A stretch of DNA of 64,000 nt, taken from positions 4,774,001-4,838,000 of the forward strand of contig NZ_JAVDXW010000001.1 in assembly GCF_031458135.1 (NCBI RefSeq), in the 5' to 3' direction. The notes beneath the pieces were generated by a model. The model saw only the letters and a program-made list of their open reading frames with translations. It was not told the DNA's origin and searched no databases. This stretch comes from Haloactinomyces albus (GTDB lineage Bacteria > Actinomycetota > Actinomycetes > Mycobacteriales > Pseudonocardiaceae). A program made the translations under genes and the position numbers. This document shows positions 30,311-38,791 of the stretch, one piece after another. The stretch's first letter is position 1. Each line of letters begins with the position of its first letter.

Positions 30311-30823
30311 ATGCACGCTGTGAAGAAGGTGCTCGACAAGGTGCTTGCCGCAGTCTGCGTGCTGCTTTTCACCGTCCTCGTTCTCACGGTGTCGTGGCAG
30401 GTCTTCAGCAGGCAAGTGCTGAGCAATCCGAGTGAGTGGTCCGGAGCGTTCGCCAGGTACGTGTTCGTCTGGTTGGGCATGTTCGGTGCCGCACTCGTCT
30501 TCTCGGAACGTGGGCACATCGCGGTGGACGTGGTCGTCCGGAAGCTCCCCGAGCGGGTTCAGCGCGTGGTCGCCGTCCTCGTCCAGCTGACCATCATCGT
30601 GTTCGCCGCGGTGACGTTGGTCTGGGGCGGTCGGCGGGCCTCGCAGCTGGCTTGGGACCAGAACGTCCCGGGGATGCCGATCCCGATCGGAGTCGGACCG
30701 CTGTACCTGGTCATGCCCATCACCGGGGTGATCATCATGTTCTACGCCGTCCACCACGTGATCGCGGTCCTGCGCCATGCAGAGGCAACGGTCGAGGTCG
30801 ACGACACTGCCGAGGCACTTTAG
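30311..30823 (+). CDS. TRAP transporter small permease (DctQ family)
   Basis: A 170-residue protein with four predicted membrane helices, the DctQ small subunit of a TRAP transporter. The family's VLVLTVSWQVFSRQVLSNPSEW near residue 25 and FVWLGMFGAALVFSERGHIAVD near 55 are evident. It lies 34 bp after the binding-protein gene and 8 bp before the large permease. Confidence 0.92.
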   Translation: MHAVKKVLDKVLAAVCVLLFTVLVLTVSWQVFSRQVLSNPSEWSGAFARYVFVWLGMFGAALVFSERGHIAVDVVVRKLPERVQRVVAVLVQLTIIVFAAVTLVWGGRRASQLAWDQNVPGMPIPIGVGPLYLVMPITGVIIMFYAVHHVIAVLRHAEATVEVDDTAEAL

Positions 30824-30831
30824 GAGGAGCG

Positions 30832-32148
30832 ATGGATCCAGCAACGCTGGCAGGGCTCATCCTGCTCATCGGCATCGTCGTCCTGATCGCTCTCGGTGTG
30901 CCGATCGCCGTGGCCATCGGTCTCCCGTCCGTGTTGGCGACGATGGCACTCATCGGCCTCGACAACGCTGTTGTCGCCTCGTCCCAGCGCCTGTTCACCG
31001 GCATCAACTCGTTCACGCTGTTGGCCATCCCGTTCTTCGTTCTGGCCGGGGTGTTGATGAACAACGGTGGGATCGCCACCCGGCTCATCGACGCCGCCAA
31101 GGTTCTGGTGGGGCGGATGCCGGGATCGCTGGCCCAGACGAACGTGGTGGCCAACGCCCTGTTCGGCTCGGTGAGCGGGGCCGCGGTGGCTTCGGCCGCG
31201 GCCGTCGGGGGTGTCATGGGACCGCGGCAACGGGAGGAAGGCTACGACCGTGGTTTTTCCGCCTCGGTCAATGCGGCCTCGGCTCCGTCGGGGATGCTGA
31301 TTCCGCCGAGCAACACCTTCATCGTCTACTCGTTGGTCAGCAGCACCTCGATCGCGGCCCTGTTCATGGCCGGCTACGGGCCAGGCATTCTGTGGGCACT
31401 GGCTTGCATGACGGTGGTGTTCCTGTACTCCCGGAAGCGCCCGGAGCTCCAAGGCACCGACCGCGTGACGTTCACGCAGCTCCTGGTGACTCTCCGGAAG
31501 GCCGTGCCGTCCTTGCTGATGATCTTCATCGTCATCGGCGGCATTCTGAGCGGTGTCTTCACGCCGACCGAGTCGGCGGTGATCGCCGTGCTCTACTGCC
31601 TGGTGCTGGGTTTTGCCTATCGCAACCTCACGGTGCGGGGTCTCCCCCGTATCCTTCTGGAGGCGACCAGGACAACCTCGATCGTCACGCTCCTGATCGG
31701 AGTCTCGTCGGCGTTGTCCTGGGTGATGTCCTTCGCCAGGATCCCGGGTATGATCTCGGATGCTCTCCTGGGGCTCACCGACAGCCCCACGGTCATCCTC
31801 ATCCTCATGATGATCATGTTGCTGGTGGTCGGAACGTTCATGGACCCGACACCGGCCATCCTGATCTTCACACCGATCTTCCTGCCGATCGTCGAGGAAT
31901 TCGGGATCGACCCGGTGCACTTCGGCATCATGATCGTGTTCAACCTGTGCGTCGGGACGATCACCCCACCGGTGGGCAACGTGCTGTTCATCGCTGCCAG
32001 GGTCGGGGAGTTGCGCGTCGAACCGGTCATCCGGCGGATCCTGCCGTTCCTCGCCGCACTGATCGCCGTGCTGTTCCTGGTCGTCTTCGTTCCGCAGGTC
32101 TCCCTGTGGCTGCCCACGCAACTCGGCCTGATCAACGGTGGCGGCTGA
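30832..32148 (+). CDS. TRAP transporter large permease (DctM family)
   Basis: A 438-residue, roughly 12-helix ion-coupled permease. It shows LLAIPFFVLAGVLMNNGGIATRL, the conserved VANALFGSVSGAAVASAAAVGG and NAASAPSGMLIPPSN, and near the C-terminus FNLCVGTITPPVGNVLF, all DctM marks. The ATG at 30832 follows TAGGAGGAGC. Last gene of the TRAP operon, followed by a strong terminator. Confidence 0.94.
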   Translation: MDPATLAGLILLIGIVVLIALGVPIAVAIGLPSVLATMALIGLDNAVVASSQRLFTGINSFTLLAIPFFVLAGVLMNNGGIATRLIDAAKVLVGRMPGSLAQTNVVANALFGSVSGAAVASAAAVGGVMGPRQREEGYDRGFSASVNAASAPSGMLIPPSNTFIVYSLVSSTSIAALFMAGYGPGILWALACMTVVFLYSRKRPELQGTDRVTFTQLLVTLRKAVPSLLMIFIVIGGILSGVFTPTESAVIAVLYCLVLGFAYRNLTVRGLPRILLEATRTTSIVTLLIGVSSALSWVMSFARIPGMISDALLGLTDSPTVILILMMIMLLVVGTFMDPTPAILIFTPIFLPIVEEFGIDPVHFGIMIVFNLCVGTITPPVGNVLFIAARVGELRVEPVIRRILPFLAALIAVLFLVVFVPQVSLWLPTQLGLINGGG

Positions 32149-32170
32149 CACTGCAGCGGACGTGTGTAGC

Positions 32171-32216
32171 CCTTGCGCCGCAGGACTTGCACCGTGCCGA
32201 GCCCTGCGGCGCAAGG
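32171..32216. terminator. strong hairpin terminator after the TRAP operon
   Basis: CCTTGCGCCGCAGG (32171-32184) pairs perfectly with 32203-32216 over 14 bp with an 18-nt loop, between the plus-strand TRAP operon and the minus-strand ferredoxin gene. Position between convergent genes suggests use in both directions. Confidence 0.8.
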
Positions 32217-32263
32217 CGTCGCCCGGGCGCCGCGAGCCCGACAGTTCCTACTGCCGGATCCTC

Positions 32264-32464
32264 TTATTCGCGCTCGCTCAGTCCGATCGCTGCGGCCGGG
32301 CACACGTCGGCGGCCTCCCGGACCGCGGCATGCTGTTGTTCGGAGGGTTCGGTCTCCAGCAGGACGACGATCCCGTCCTCGTCTCGCTGGTCGAACACCT
32401 CCGGTGCGATCATCACGCACTGGCCCGCACCGCAGCACTTGTCCTCGTCCACACTGATCTTCAT
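32264..32464 (-). CDS. P450-type ferredoxin (single 3Fe-4S/4Fe-4S cluster)
   Basis: A 66-residue actinobacterial ferredoxin, an electron donor to cytochrome P450. Cysteines lie in DKCCGAGQCVMIAPEVF and in ADVCPAAAI; the second position of the usual CxxCxxC motif is alanine/glycine, which points to a 3Fe-4S cluster. It is 78 bp behind the TetR gene and on the same strand as the P450 at 33190, its likely partner. Confidence 0.93.
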   Translation of the reverse strand: MKISVDEDKCCGAGQCVMIAPEVFDQRDEDGIVVLLETEPSEQQHAAVREAADVCPAAAIGLSERE

Positions 32465-32542
32465 CGTCGATGTCCCTTCGTTTCGACAGTGATTCGGGTA
32501 TCGGCGAGGCCCTCGGAGGGACCTCGCCGGATGCCGTCGCGG

Positions 32543-33187
32543 TCAGGGCGCGGCCGGTGCCAGCCACAGCCCGGTGATCGCGTCGATCAGCCCGGTCGCG
32601 GTGTCGTGCCAGTTCGACCGGGGTGTGGGGGTGCCTTCCGCGAGCGCACGCTCACGCTCGGCGGGCATGTGCACCATCAGCTGGCGGGTCATGTCGGCTC
32701 GTTCGGCCCGCACCTCGGCAGGCAGTTCGGGAAGACACCGGTTGAGCCCGTCGAGGATCCGGTTCAGCGCGGGCGAGCCGAGGGATTCCTCGACCATGAT
32801 CTCGCGCAGTGCGGGGTCGGTCATCACCTGGGCGCTGAACCGGGCGAACCAGGTGGGACAGCCGAGCGTGGCCAGGTGCTCGGCACTGGGACGCACCAGG
32901 CAGGCCACCCAGTCCCGCGCGTTCGAGCTGTCGCCGGTCTCGGCCAGCATTCGCTCGCGCAGCCGCTCGATCGGCTCGGTGTGCTTGCGTGCGATGGCAC
33001 GCACCAGATCGGCCTTGGTGCCGAAGTGGTAGCCCACGGCGGTGTTGTTGCCCTGTCCGGCGGCCTCGCTGACCTGCCGATTGGACACGGCGAACATGCC
33101 GTGCTCGGCGAACAACCGTTCCGCTGCCGCCAGGATCGACTCCCGTGTCGTGCTGATCCGCTCTTCTCGGGTGGTCTTGCCTGCCAT
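32543..33187 (-). CDS. TetR-family regulator
   Basis: A 214-residue TetR-type repressor. The N-terminal helix-turn-helix region is RESILAAAERLFAEHGMFAVS with NRQVSEAAGQGNNTAVGYHFGTKADLV. The ATG at 33187 lies 2 bp after the stop of the P450 gene. The C-terminal domain is alpha-helical and gives no ligand clue. It likely controls the P450 genes and the divergent exporter through the palindrome at 34468-34483. Confidence 0.92.
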   Translation of the reverse strand: MAGKTTREERISTTRESILAAAERLFAEHGMFAVSNRQVSEAAGQGNNTAVGYHFGTKADLVRAIARKHTEPIERLRERMLAETGDSSNARDWVACLVRPSAEHLATLGCPTWFARFSAQVMTDPALREIMVEESLGSPALNRILDGLNRCLPELPAEVRAERADMTRQLMVHMPAERERALAEGTPTPRSNWHDTATGLIDAITGLWLAPAAP

Positions 33188-33189
33188 GG

Positions 33190-34410
33190 TCACCACCGGA
33201 CCGGAACTTCGTTCAGCCCGCCGACGACGAGGCCCTCGACCCGGTGCAGATCCTCCGCGGCGACGGCGAGTTCCAACGAAGGAATCCGGCGCAGCAGCAC
33301 GTCGAGCACGGCTTGCAGCTCGGTGCGGGCCAGCGCCTGTCCCAGGCACGAGTGCGCCCCGGAGCCGAAGGCCAGATGCGGATTCGGACTGCGGTCCAGC
33401 GCCATCTCGTCGGCGCCCTCGAAGGCGTCCTCGTCCCGGTTGGCCGCGGCCATGCTGCACACCACGGTCGTTCCCCGCGGGAGCCGAGTGTCGGCGACCT
33501 CGGCCTCCTCGGTGATGTACCGCGGCATACCGAAGCCGGGGTTGGCGTCGAACCGCAGGGCCTCTTCCACCGCGGTGCGTACCAGTGAGCGGTCGGCGAG
33601 AAGCTGTTCCCAGCGGCGCCGGTCGGCCAGCAGCATGGCCACCATCTTGCCGATCATGTTCGCGGTGGTCTCGTGCCCGGCGACGAGCAAGCCCTGGCCG
33701 GTGGAGACCAGCGCAGCGTCGGACAACCGGTCACCGCCGGAATCGGTGTCGGTGGTGAGCGTACTGAGCAGGTCGTCTCCCGGTTCGGCCCGCTTGGCAG
33801 CAACGTGGGCGGCCATGTATTCGACGAATTCGGCCTGTGCCGCCTCGACCTCGGCCTGGCCGTAGCGGGTCAGGTTGAGCAACGTGTCCGACCAGTAGGA
33901 GAACCTGTCCCGGTCGGAGTCCGGGACTCCGAGGAGGTTGCAGATCACCCACACCGGCAACGGGAATCCCAGGCTCGCCTTGAGATCGGCGGGATGGCCC
34001 TGCTTGAACATGTCGTCGATGAGATGCTCGGCCATCGTCTCGATCTCGGGTTGCAGTGCTTTCATGCGCTTGGCCGTGAACCACTTGGCCACCATGCGCC
34101 GCCACTGCTGATGTCCCTCACCCGTTTGCGGAATCGAGTCCGCGAGCGAGCTGTTGAACACCCCGCCCGATTCGTTGGCCGAGACCCGGGCCGCATCGTC
34201 GGCGTCGAGCTGCCGGGTGAACCGCGGGTCGGACAATACCCGCTTGACGTCCTGGTAGCGCGTGACCAGCGAGGCCTCGTCCCCGCTGGGCAGGTTCACC
34301 TTCGCCACCGGGCATTGCTGCCGCAGCCTCTCCCATTCCTGCGGCGGCTCCAGTGCTGCCGAGCCGGGAATCGGATAGTTCAGCGCCTGTTCCCCGTCAC
34401 TGCCAACCAC
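33190..34410 (-). CDS. cytochrome P450
   Basis: A bacterial class I P450 of about 406 residues. The I-helix oxygen-binding motif is VAGHETTAN, the ExxR helix is EEALR, and the haem-binding loop is FGSGAHSCLGQALA with the cysteine thiolate. The GTG at 34410, with GAGGAGG five bases before it, is preferred; an ATG at 34440 lacks a ribosome site. The substrate is unknown. It works with the ferredoxin two genes downstream; no matching ferredoxin reductase adjoins. Divergent from an exporter, suggesting detoxification of, or production of, a small molecule. Confidence 0.92.
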   Translation of the reverse strand: MVGSDGEQALNYPIPGSAALEPPQEWERLRQQCPVAKVNLPSGDEASLVTRYQDVKRVLSDPRFTRQLDADDAARVSANESGGVFNSSLADSIPQTGEGHQQWRRMVAKWFTAKRMKALQPEIETMAEHLIDDMFKQGHPADLKASLGFPLPVWVICNLLGVPDSDRDRFSYWSDTLLNLTRYGQAEVEAAQAEFVEYMAAHVAAKRAEPGDDLLSTLTTDTDSGGDRLSDAALVSTGQGLLVAGHETTANMIGKMVAMLLADRRRWEQLLADRSLVRTAVEEALRFDANPGFGMPRYITEEAEVADTRLPRGTTVVCSMAAANRDEDAFEGADEMALDRSPNPHLAFGSGAHSCLGQALARTELQAVLDVLLRRIPSLELAVAAEDLHRVEGLVVGGLNEVPVRW

Positions 34411-34467
34411 GATGGCCTCCTCGGAGTCGTCTCGGTGCATGCTCAGTCAACAGGCTACACTCTTCTA

Positions 34468-34483
34468 AGTCAAGCGATTGATT
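34468..34483. promoter_or_regulatory. candidate TetR operator in the P450/exporter gap
   Basis: AGTCAAGCGATTGATT is symmetric at most positions (core TCAAGCGATTGA) and lies between the divergent P450 and exporter genes, just downstream of a -10-like TACACT (34456-34461). A repressor here could control both genes. Assigned to the nearby TetR protein by context only. Confidence 0.4.
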
Positions 34484-34525
34484 GAGATTCTTGTCCCGTT
34501 CCTCGACCGAGTCGGAGGCCGTACC

Positions 34526-36001
34526 GTGCCCCCTGCCAATACCGCCCCTTCCCGGGGCACCGCCCCGCCGCGGACGAACGCCGTCGTCGTGGTGCTGGCC
34601 TTTGCCGGGATCGTGGTCTCGCTGATGCAGACCCTGGTGATCCCGCTGGTCCCCGAACTGCCCCAACTCCTCGACGCCCCGGCCACGGGCACCGCCTGGG
34701 TGGTCACCGCGACGCTGCTCGCCGGCGCCGTGGCGACCCCGGCGGCCGGACGGCTGGGCGACATGTACGGCAAGCGGCGCATACTCCTGATCAGCCTGGC
34801 TTCGATGGTGCTCGGTTCGGCCATCGGCGGCCTCAGCGACTCGCTGACCCCCATGATCGTCGGACGGACCCTGCAGGGGTTGGCCGCCGGTGTCATCCCG
34901 TTGGGCATCAGCATCATGCGTGACGAACTGCCTGCCGAACGTTTGGGTTCGGCGATCGCACTGATGAGCGCCTCATTGGGCGTGGGCGGGGCACTCGGGC
35001 TTCCCGCCGCGGCTTTCCTGGCCGGGTACACGGACTGGCACGTGCTGTTCTGGGCCGCCGCGGTACTCGGCGCCCTGGCCATCGTGCTCGTGCTCACCAT
35101 CGTGTCGGAGTCCTCGGTGCGCACCGGAGGACGCTTCGATCTGGTGGGTACGGCCGGGCTGTCGGTCGGGCTGGTGTGTCTGCTGCTGGCGATCTCCAAG
35201 GGCAGCGACTGGGGCTGGAGCAGCGGACCGACCGGCGGCCTGTTCGCCGCCTCGGTGGTCGTGCTGGTGCTGTGGGGCCGGTGGGAATTGCGCACCACCC
35301 GGCCCCTGGTGGACCTGCGCGTGACCGCGCGCCGTCAGGTGCTGTTGACCAACCTCGCCTCCACGGTTTTCGGGTTCGCGATGTTCGCGATGTCGCTGAT
35401 CCTGCCGCAACTGCTGCGACTGCCCGAGGCCGCCGGCTACGGGATGGGGCGGAGCATGCTGGTCGTGGGCCTGGTGATGGCACCATCAGGCCTGGTGATG
35501 ATGGCCATGGCACCAGTCTCCGCACGGATCTCGAAGGCCCGGGGCCCCAAGGTGACCCTGATGGTCGGCGCCGTCGTGGTCGCCGCGGGCTACGGTCTCA
35601 ACATGGCGCTGATGTCGGCCATCTGGCAGCTCGTGCTGGTCTCCGCCGTGATCGGGGTCGGCATCGGACTGGCCTACGGGGCCATGCCCGCACTGATCAT
35701 GGCCGCCGTGCCCGTGTCCGAAACCGCCGCCGCCAACAGCCTCAACACCCTCATGCGATCCATCGGCACCTCCCTGTCCAGCGCGGTGGCCGGGGTCGTG
35801 CTGGCACAGATGACCGTCACCCTCGGATCCGTGACCTTCCCCGCACAGAGCGGCTTCCGCGTGATCATGGGTATCGGCGCAGGCTCCGCCCTCATCGCCC
35901 TGGTCATCGCGGCCTTCCTGCCCCGTCGGCACCCGACCGAGGCCATGTCGGACTCGCGGACAGCCACCACGACGTCTGTCGAAACGTCCACCGCCGGATG
36001 A
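34526..36001 (+). CDS. DHA2-type MFS exporter
   Basis: A 491-residue major facilitator of the 14-helix drug:H+ antiporter kind. Motif A GRLGDMYGKRR and the antiporter motif C region ASLGVGGALGLPAAAFLAG are present; the protein ends with a hydrophilic tail. GTG at 34526 is preceded by GGAGG at seven bases; a TTG at 34478 in frame has none. It is divergent from a P450-TetR-ferredoxin set and probably exports the P450 substrate or product. Confidence 0.88.
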   Translation: MPPANTAPSRGTAPPRTNAVVVVLAFAGIVVSLMQTLVIPLVPELPQLLDAPATGTAWVVTATLLAGAVATPAAGRLGDMYGKRRILLISLASMVLGSAIGGLSDSLTPMIVGRTLQGLAAGVIPLGISIMRDELPAERLGSAIALMSASLGVGGALGLPAAAFLAGYTDWHVLFWAAAVLGALAIVLVLTIVSESSVRTGGRFDLVGTAGLSVGLVCLLLAISKGSDWGWSSGPTGGLFAASVVVLVLWGRWELRTTRPLVDLRVTARRQVLLTNLASTVFGFAMFAMSLILPQLLRLPEAAGYGMGRSMLVVGLVMAPSGLVMMAMAPVSARISKARGPKVTLMVGAVVVAAGYGLNMALMSAIWQLVLVSAVIGVGIGLAYGAMPALIMAAVPVSETAAANSLNTLMRSIGTSLSSAVAGVVLAQMTVTLGSVTFPAQSGFRVIMGIGAGSALIALVIAAFLPRRHPTEAMSDSRTATTTSVETSTAG

Positions 36002-36053
36002 CAGCGGCTCTTTCGCGGTGTGTGGTTGTGGCCGGAGGCGTCTCCTTCCGGGA

Positions 36054-37166
36054 TCAGCGTGGAGAAGGGTGTCCGACGCCGATGCGGTCCAGGTCGTCTC
36101 CGGCGATGAACCGCCCCGAGAAGTCCTTCCTCGCCGGGGTGAGGCGCTGGGGCGGGATGTCGCCGGGGACATAGTGATTGAGCACGAGAGTGCCCGCGCC
36201 GGCTTCCTCGATCGAGGTGTGGGCGTTGAGGTGGTGCCGAGCGCGTGCCTGCTGCTCGGGGGTGGGGTTGTCGCCGCCGTAGCGGCTGCGGATCCATGCG
36301 GGATCGATGACCTCGTGCACGAGGACGTCGGTCCGGTGGGCCAGCCGGATGAGGTTGTCGCTCACGCCGGTGTCACCGGAGAAGACCACCGAACCGTCGT
36401 CGGTGTCGAACCGGAAGGCGAAGGACGGGAACATCGGGGCATGCCGCACGAGAGTGGCCGAAACGCGCACCCGGTCGTCCTCGAACACCGTGAACGGCGC
36501 CATCGACGGGTGCGGGTTGTCGTTCGGGTCGACCCCCAACCCTGTGGGCAGGGCGATGTCGTGCGGAGTCCACAGCGAGCGCGGGTCCGGGGCCAGGGTG
36601 TCGCGCATCCGGTCGTTGATGTCGGGGGCGAAGGCGGTGAAGATCCGCTCCGTGGTGCCGACGGTGCCGGGTTCGGGATTGTCCGGGCTGACCAGGGGAG
36701 GTGCGGGAGCGTCTCCGGCCACGGGAGGCAGTTCCCCGCGTGGACCCGGACCGTGGATGTCGACCGGGTTTTCGGGCGAGGAGAGCTTGTTGACCCAGCC
36801 GTGGACCAGCAGGTTCCCGTAGTCGACGATGTGGTCGGAGTGCAGGTGGGTGAGAAACACCGCGCGCAGGTCGTCCAATCCGGCCCGGGCGAACTGGCGC
36901 CCGGCCCCTTCGCCGCAGTCGACGAGATAGGTGGCGTCACCGACGACGACCGCGGAGGAAATACCGGCCCGCTCAGTGCCATCCCACCACAGGGGCCCGC
37001 CTGCGGTGCCGAGCAGCACGGCCTGCGTGCGGTGGCGCCGCGCGGCGGAATCCGAGGGAGTAACGGCTTGCGCAGGGGCGGACACCGCTGCCGCTCCGGC
37101 CACGGCGGCGCCGGTGGCGAACAGCGAGCGTCTGGACATCGACGGGGAAATGGGGCGCTCGTTCAT
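36054..37166 (-). CDS. Tat-exported metallo-beta-lactamase-fold hydrolase
   Basis: A 370-residue zinc hydrolase. A twin-arginine signal (SRRSLFATGAAVAGAAAVSAPAQA) covers residues 11-35; zinc ligands are in FLTHLHSDHIVDY, the SGDTG motif and the late histidine of LNHYVPG. The start at 37166 (MNERP) has GGAGAAA just upstream. The fold resembles RNase Z/arylsulfatase-like MBL enzymes, but export excludes an RNA role; lactones or sulfate/phosphate esters are possible. The paralogue at 59871-61133 shares the same order of motifs (DINDRMRD, FAFRFDTDDGSVVFSGDTG). Confidence 0.88.
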   Translation of the reverse strand: MNERPISPSMSRRSLFATGAAVAGAAAVSAPAQAVTPSDSAARRHRTQAVLLGTAGGPLWWDGTERAGISSAVVVGDATYLVDCGEGAGRQFARAGLDDLRAVFLTHLHSDHIVDYGNLLVHGWVNKLSSPENPVDIHGPGPRGELPPVAGDAPAPPLVSPDNPEPGTVGTTERIFTAFAPDINDRMRDTLAPDPRSLWTPHDIALPTGLGVDPNDNPHPSMAPFTVFEDDRVRVSATLVRHAPMFPSFAFRFDTDDGSVVFSGDTGVSDNLIRLAHRTDVLVHEVIDPAWIRSRYGGDNPTPEQQARARHHLNAHTSIEEAGAGTLVLNHYVPGDIPPQRLTPARKDFSGRFIAGDDLDRIGVGHPSPR

Positions 37167-37292
37167 GCGTTTCTCCAAGTGGAATCAGCGGTCGAGGAAA
37201 ACTGTGCTTGTGTTCGTCCGCGATTGCCGTGAAAGCAGCGGATTATCTGTGGTGACCCGCACGTGAGGTCAATTCTGCTCGGCGAGGTCTTT

Positions 37293-38790
37293 TCAGGGCT
37301 GTGGACGGGCCGGAGCCTCTTCTTTCCGGCCGGTCCGCACGCGGATCAGGTCGGAGGCTCGTTCGGCCAGCGCGATGACCGTGAGGTGGATGTTGGCGCT
37401 GGTCACCTTGGGCATGATCGAGGCATCCACCACACGGAGGTTGGTGAATCCCCGGACGCGGCACCGCGGATCCACCACGGCGCCAGGATCATCCTCGCCT
37501 CCCATGCGCGCAGTGGAACAGGCGTGCACGACGTCCTTGACCTGTGCGAACACGGCCTCCCCCCCCTGGGGGCGCCGGGTTCGCCCACCATGATCCTGCG
37601 GAATGCCGACCGGGACATGAAGTCGAGCGCGCGCTCGACACCGTCGACCATCCGCGAAAGATCCGTCTCGTCCGTGAGCAGTCCGAGCTCGAGCACCGGA
37701 TCGACGAACGGGTCGGACGACGGCAGTCGAGGCTTCCCCGGGAATGACTCTCGTTGAGCTGAACCGCCAGCCCGGAATCGGCATTGCCGAACCAGTAATT
37801 GTGGTTGGTGCCGAGAATGCACATGTCGTTCGGACCGGTATCCGGCATTCCCGAGGAGTAATGGACGGCGACGTTGGTCGGTCGCAGGTCTTGCGTCAAG
37901 TACCGTCCCTCGTGAGGAGTGAAGTCGATGAAGACGATGGCATGGTCCTGCAGTCCCACACCGACCGGTAGTTCGGCCACCTGACCGATGCCGAGCCGTC
38001 GGAGTTCGGATCCGGTCCCGATGCCACTGCGCAGCAGGACCGCGGGTGTGTGTACCGCCCCGGCGCTGACGATGACTTCGCCATCGGCAGCAGGCCGTAC
38101 GACCGTGCCGCCGAGCAACCGAACGCCGGTAGCCCGGTCGCCTGCGGACTCCACCGCGACGACGTGGGCATCGCCCATGATGCACAGGTTGTCGCGCTCG
38201 CGGGCGGGATCGAGATAGCCGTGGTTGGTGGAGATCCGCAGACCGTCCCGGTTGCTGTTGCCGGGATAGCGAGCCACCCCCGTGCTGCCGGGAGCGTTGT
38301 AGTCGTCGAACCACGGAAGACCCGCTTCGCGGGCGGAATCGTGCAGGGCCCGGTCCACATCACCCCAGTACTCCTCGGGTTCGCGGATCACGGGGATGGG
38401 GCCACTGTTGCCGTGGTACGGCATGTCGCCGTAGTCGAGATCGGTTTCCATGCGGCTCAACGCGGGGAGAAACTCGGTGAACCCCCAACCTCGCGCGCCG
38501 TAGTCCTGTTCCCAGGCGTCCACATCGGCGGCCTCGGGGCGTACGGCGACGAGCCCGTTGACCGAGGAGCTGCCGCCGGCCCCGCGCCCCCTTTCGTGGG
38601 GCAGGGCCGGTTGGTCGGGACGACGCTTCGCCGTCACCCCATGCCAGTAGAGGTCGGGATTGAGGTCCTCGCGGCGCTCCATGGTCAGGCCGGTCTGCAG
38701 GGTGCGACCCCGCAGGAACTCGGGAATGTCGGCGCCACGGTAGTCCGGCCCGGCCGAACTCGATGCGGCCGGGCCTGCGCCGATGACCGG
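37293..38790 (-). pseudogene. decayed GMC-family oxidoreductase (choline dehydrogenase-like)
   Basis: A broken FAD-dependent GMC oxidoreductase read in three frames. Frame 1 (about 38787 to 37745) begins with VIGAGPAASSSAGPDYRG, then the family's GRGAGGSSSVNGLVAVRP and GEVIVSAGAVHTPAVLLRSG. Frame 2 (about 37745 to 37565) continues PSSDPFVDPVLELGLLTDE. Frame 3 (to the stop at 37293) holds the C-terminal active-site part CSTARMG and LRVVDASIMPKVTSANIHLT. The second shift is at an eight-base C run (37560-37567). Most of the N-terminal FAD-binding domain and a start codon are missing; the remnant begins right after the MHS transporter stop. Shifts could be sequencing errors, but the deletion could not. 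Confidence 0.85.
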
Positions 38791-38791
38791 T

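Noticed and set aside
30777-32492. 571-codon frame overlapping the TRAP large permease
   Set aside because: Shifted reading of dctM; arginine/histidine-rich, no membrane helices.
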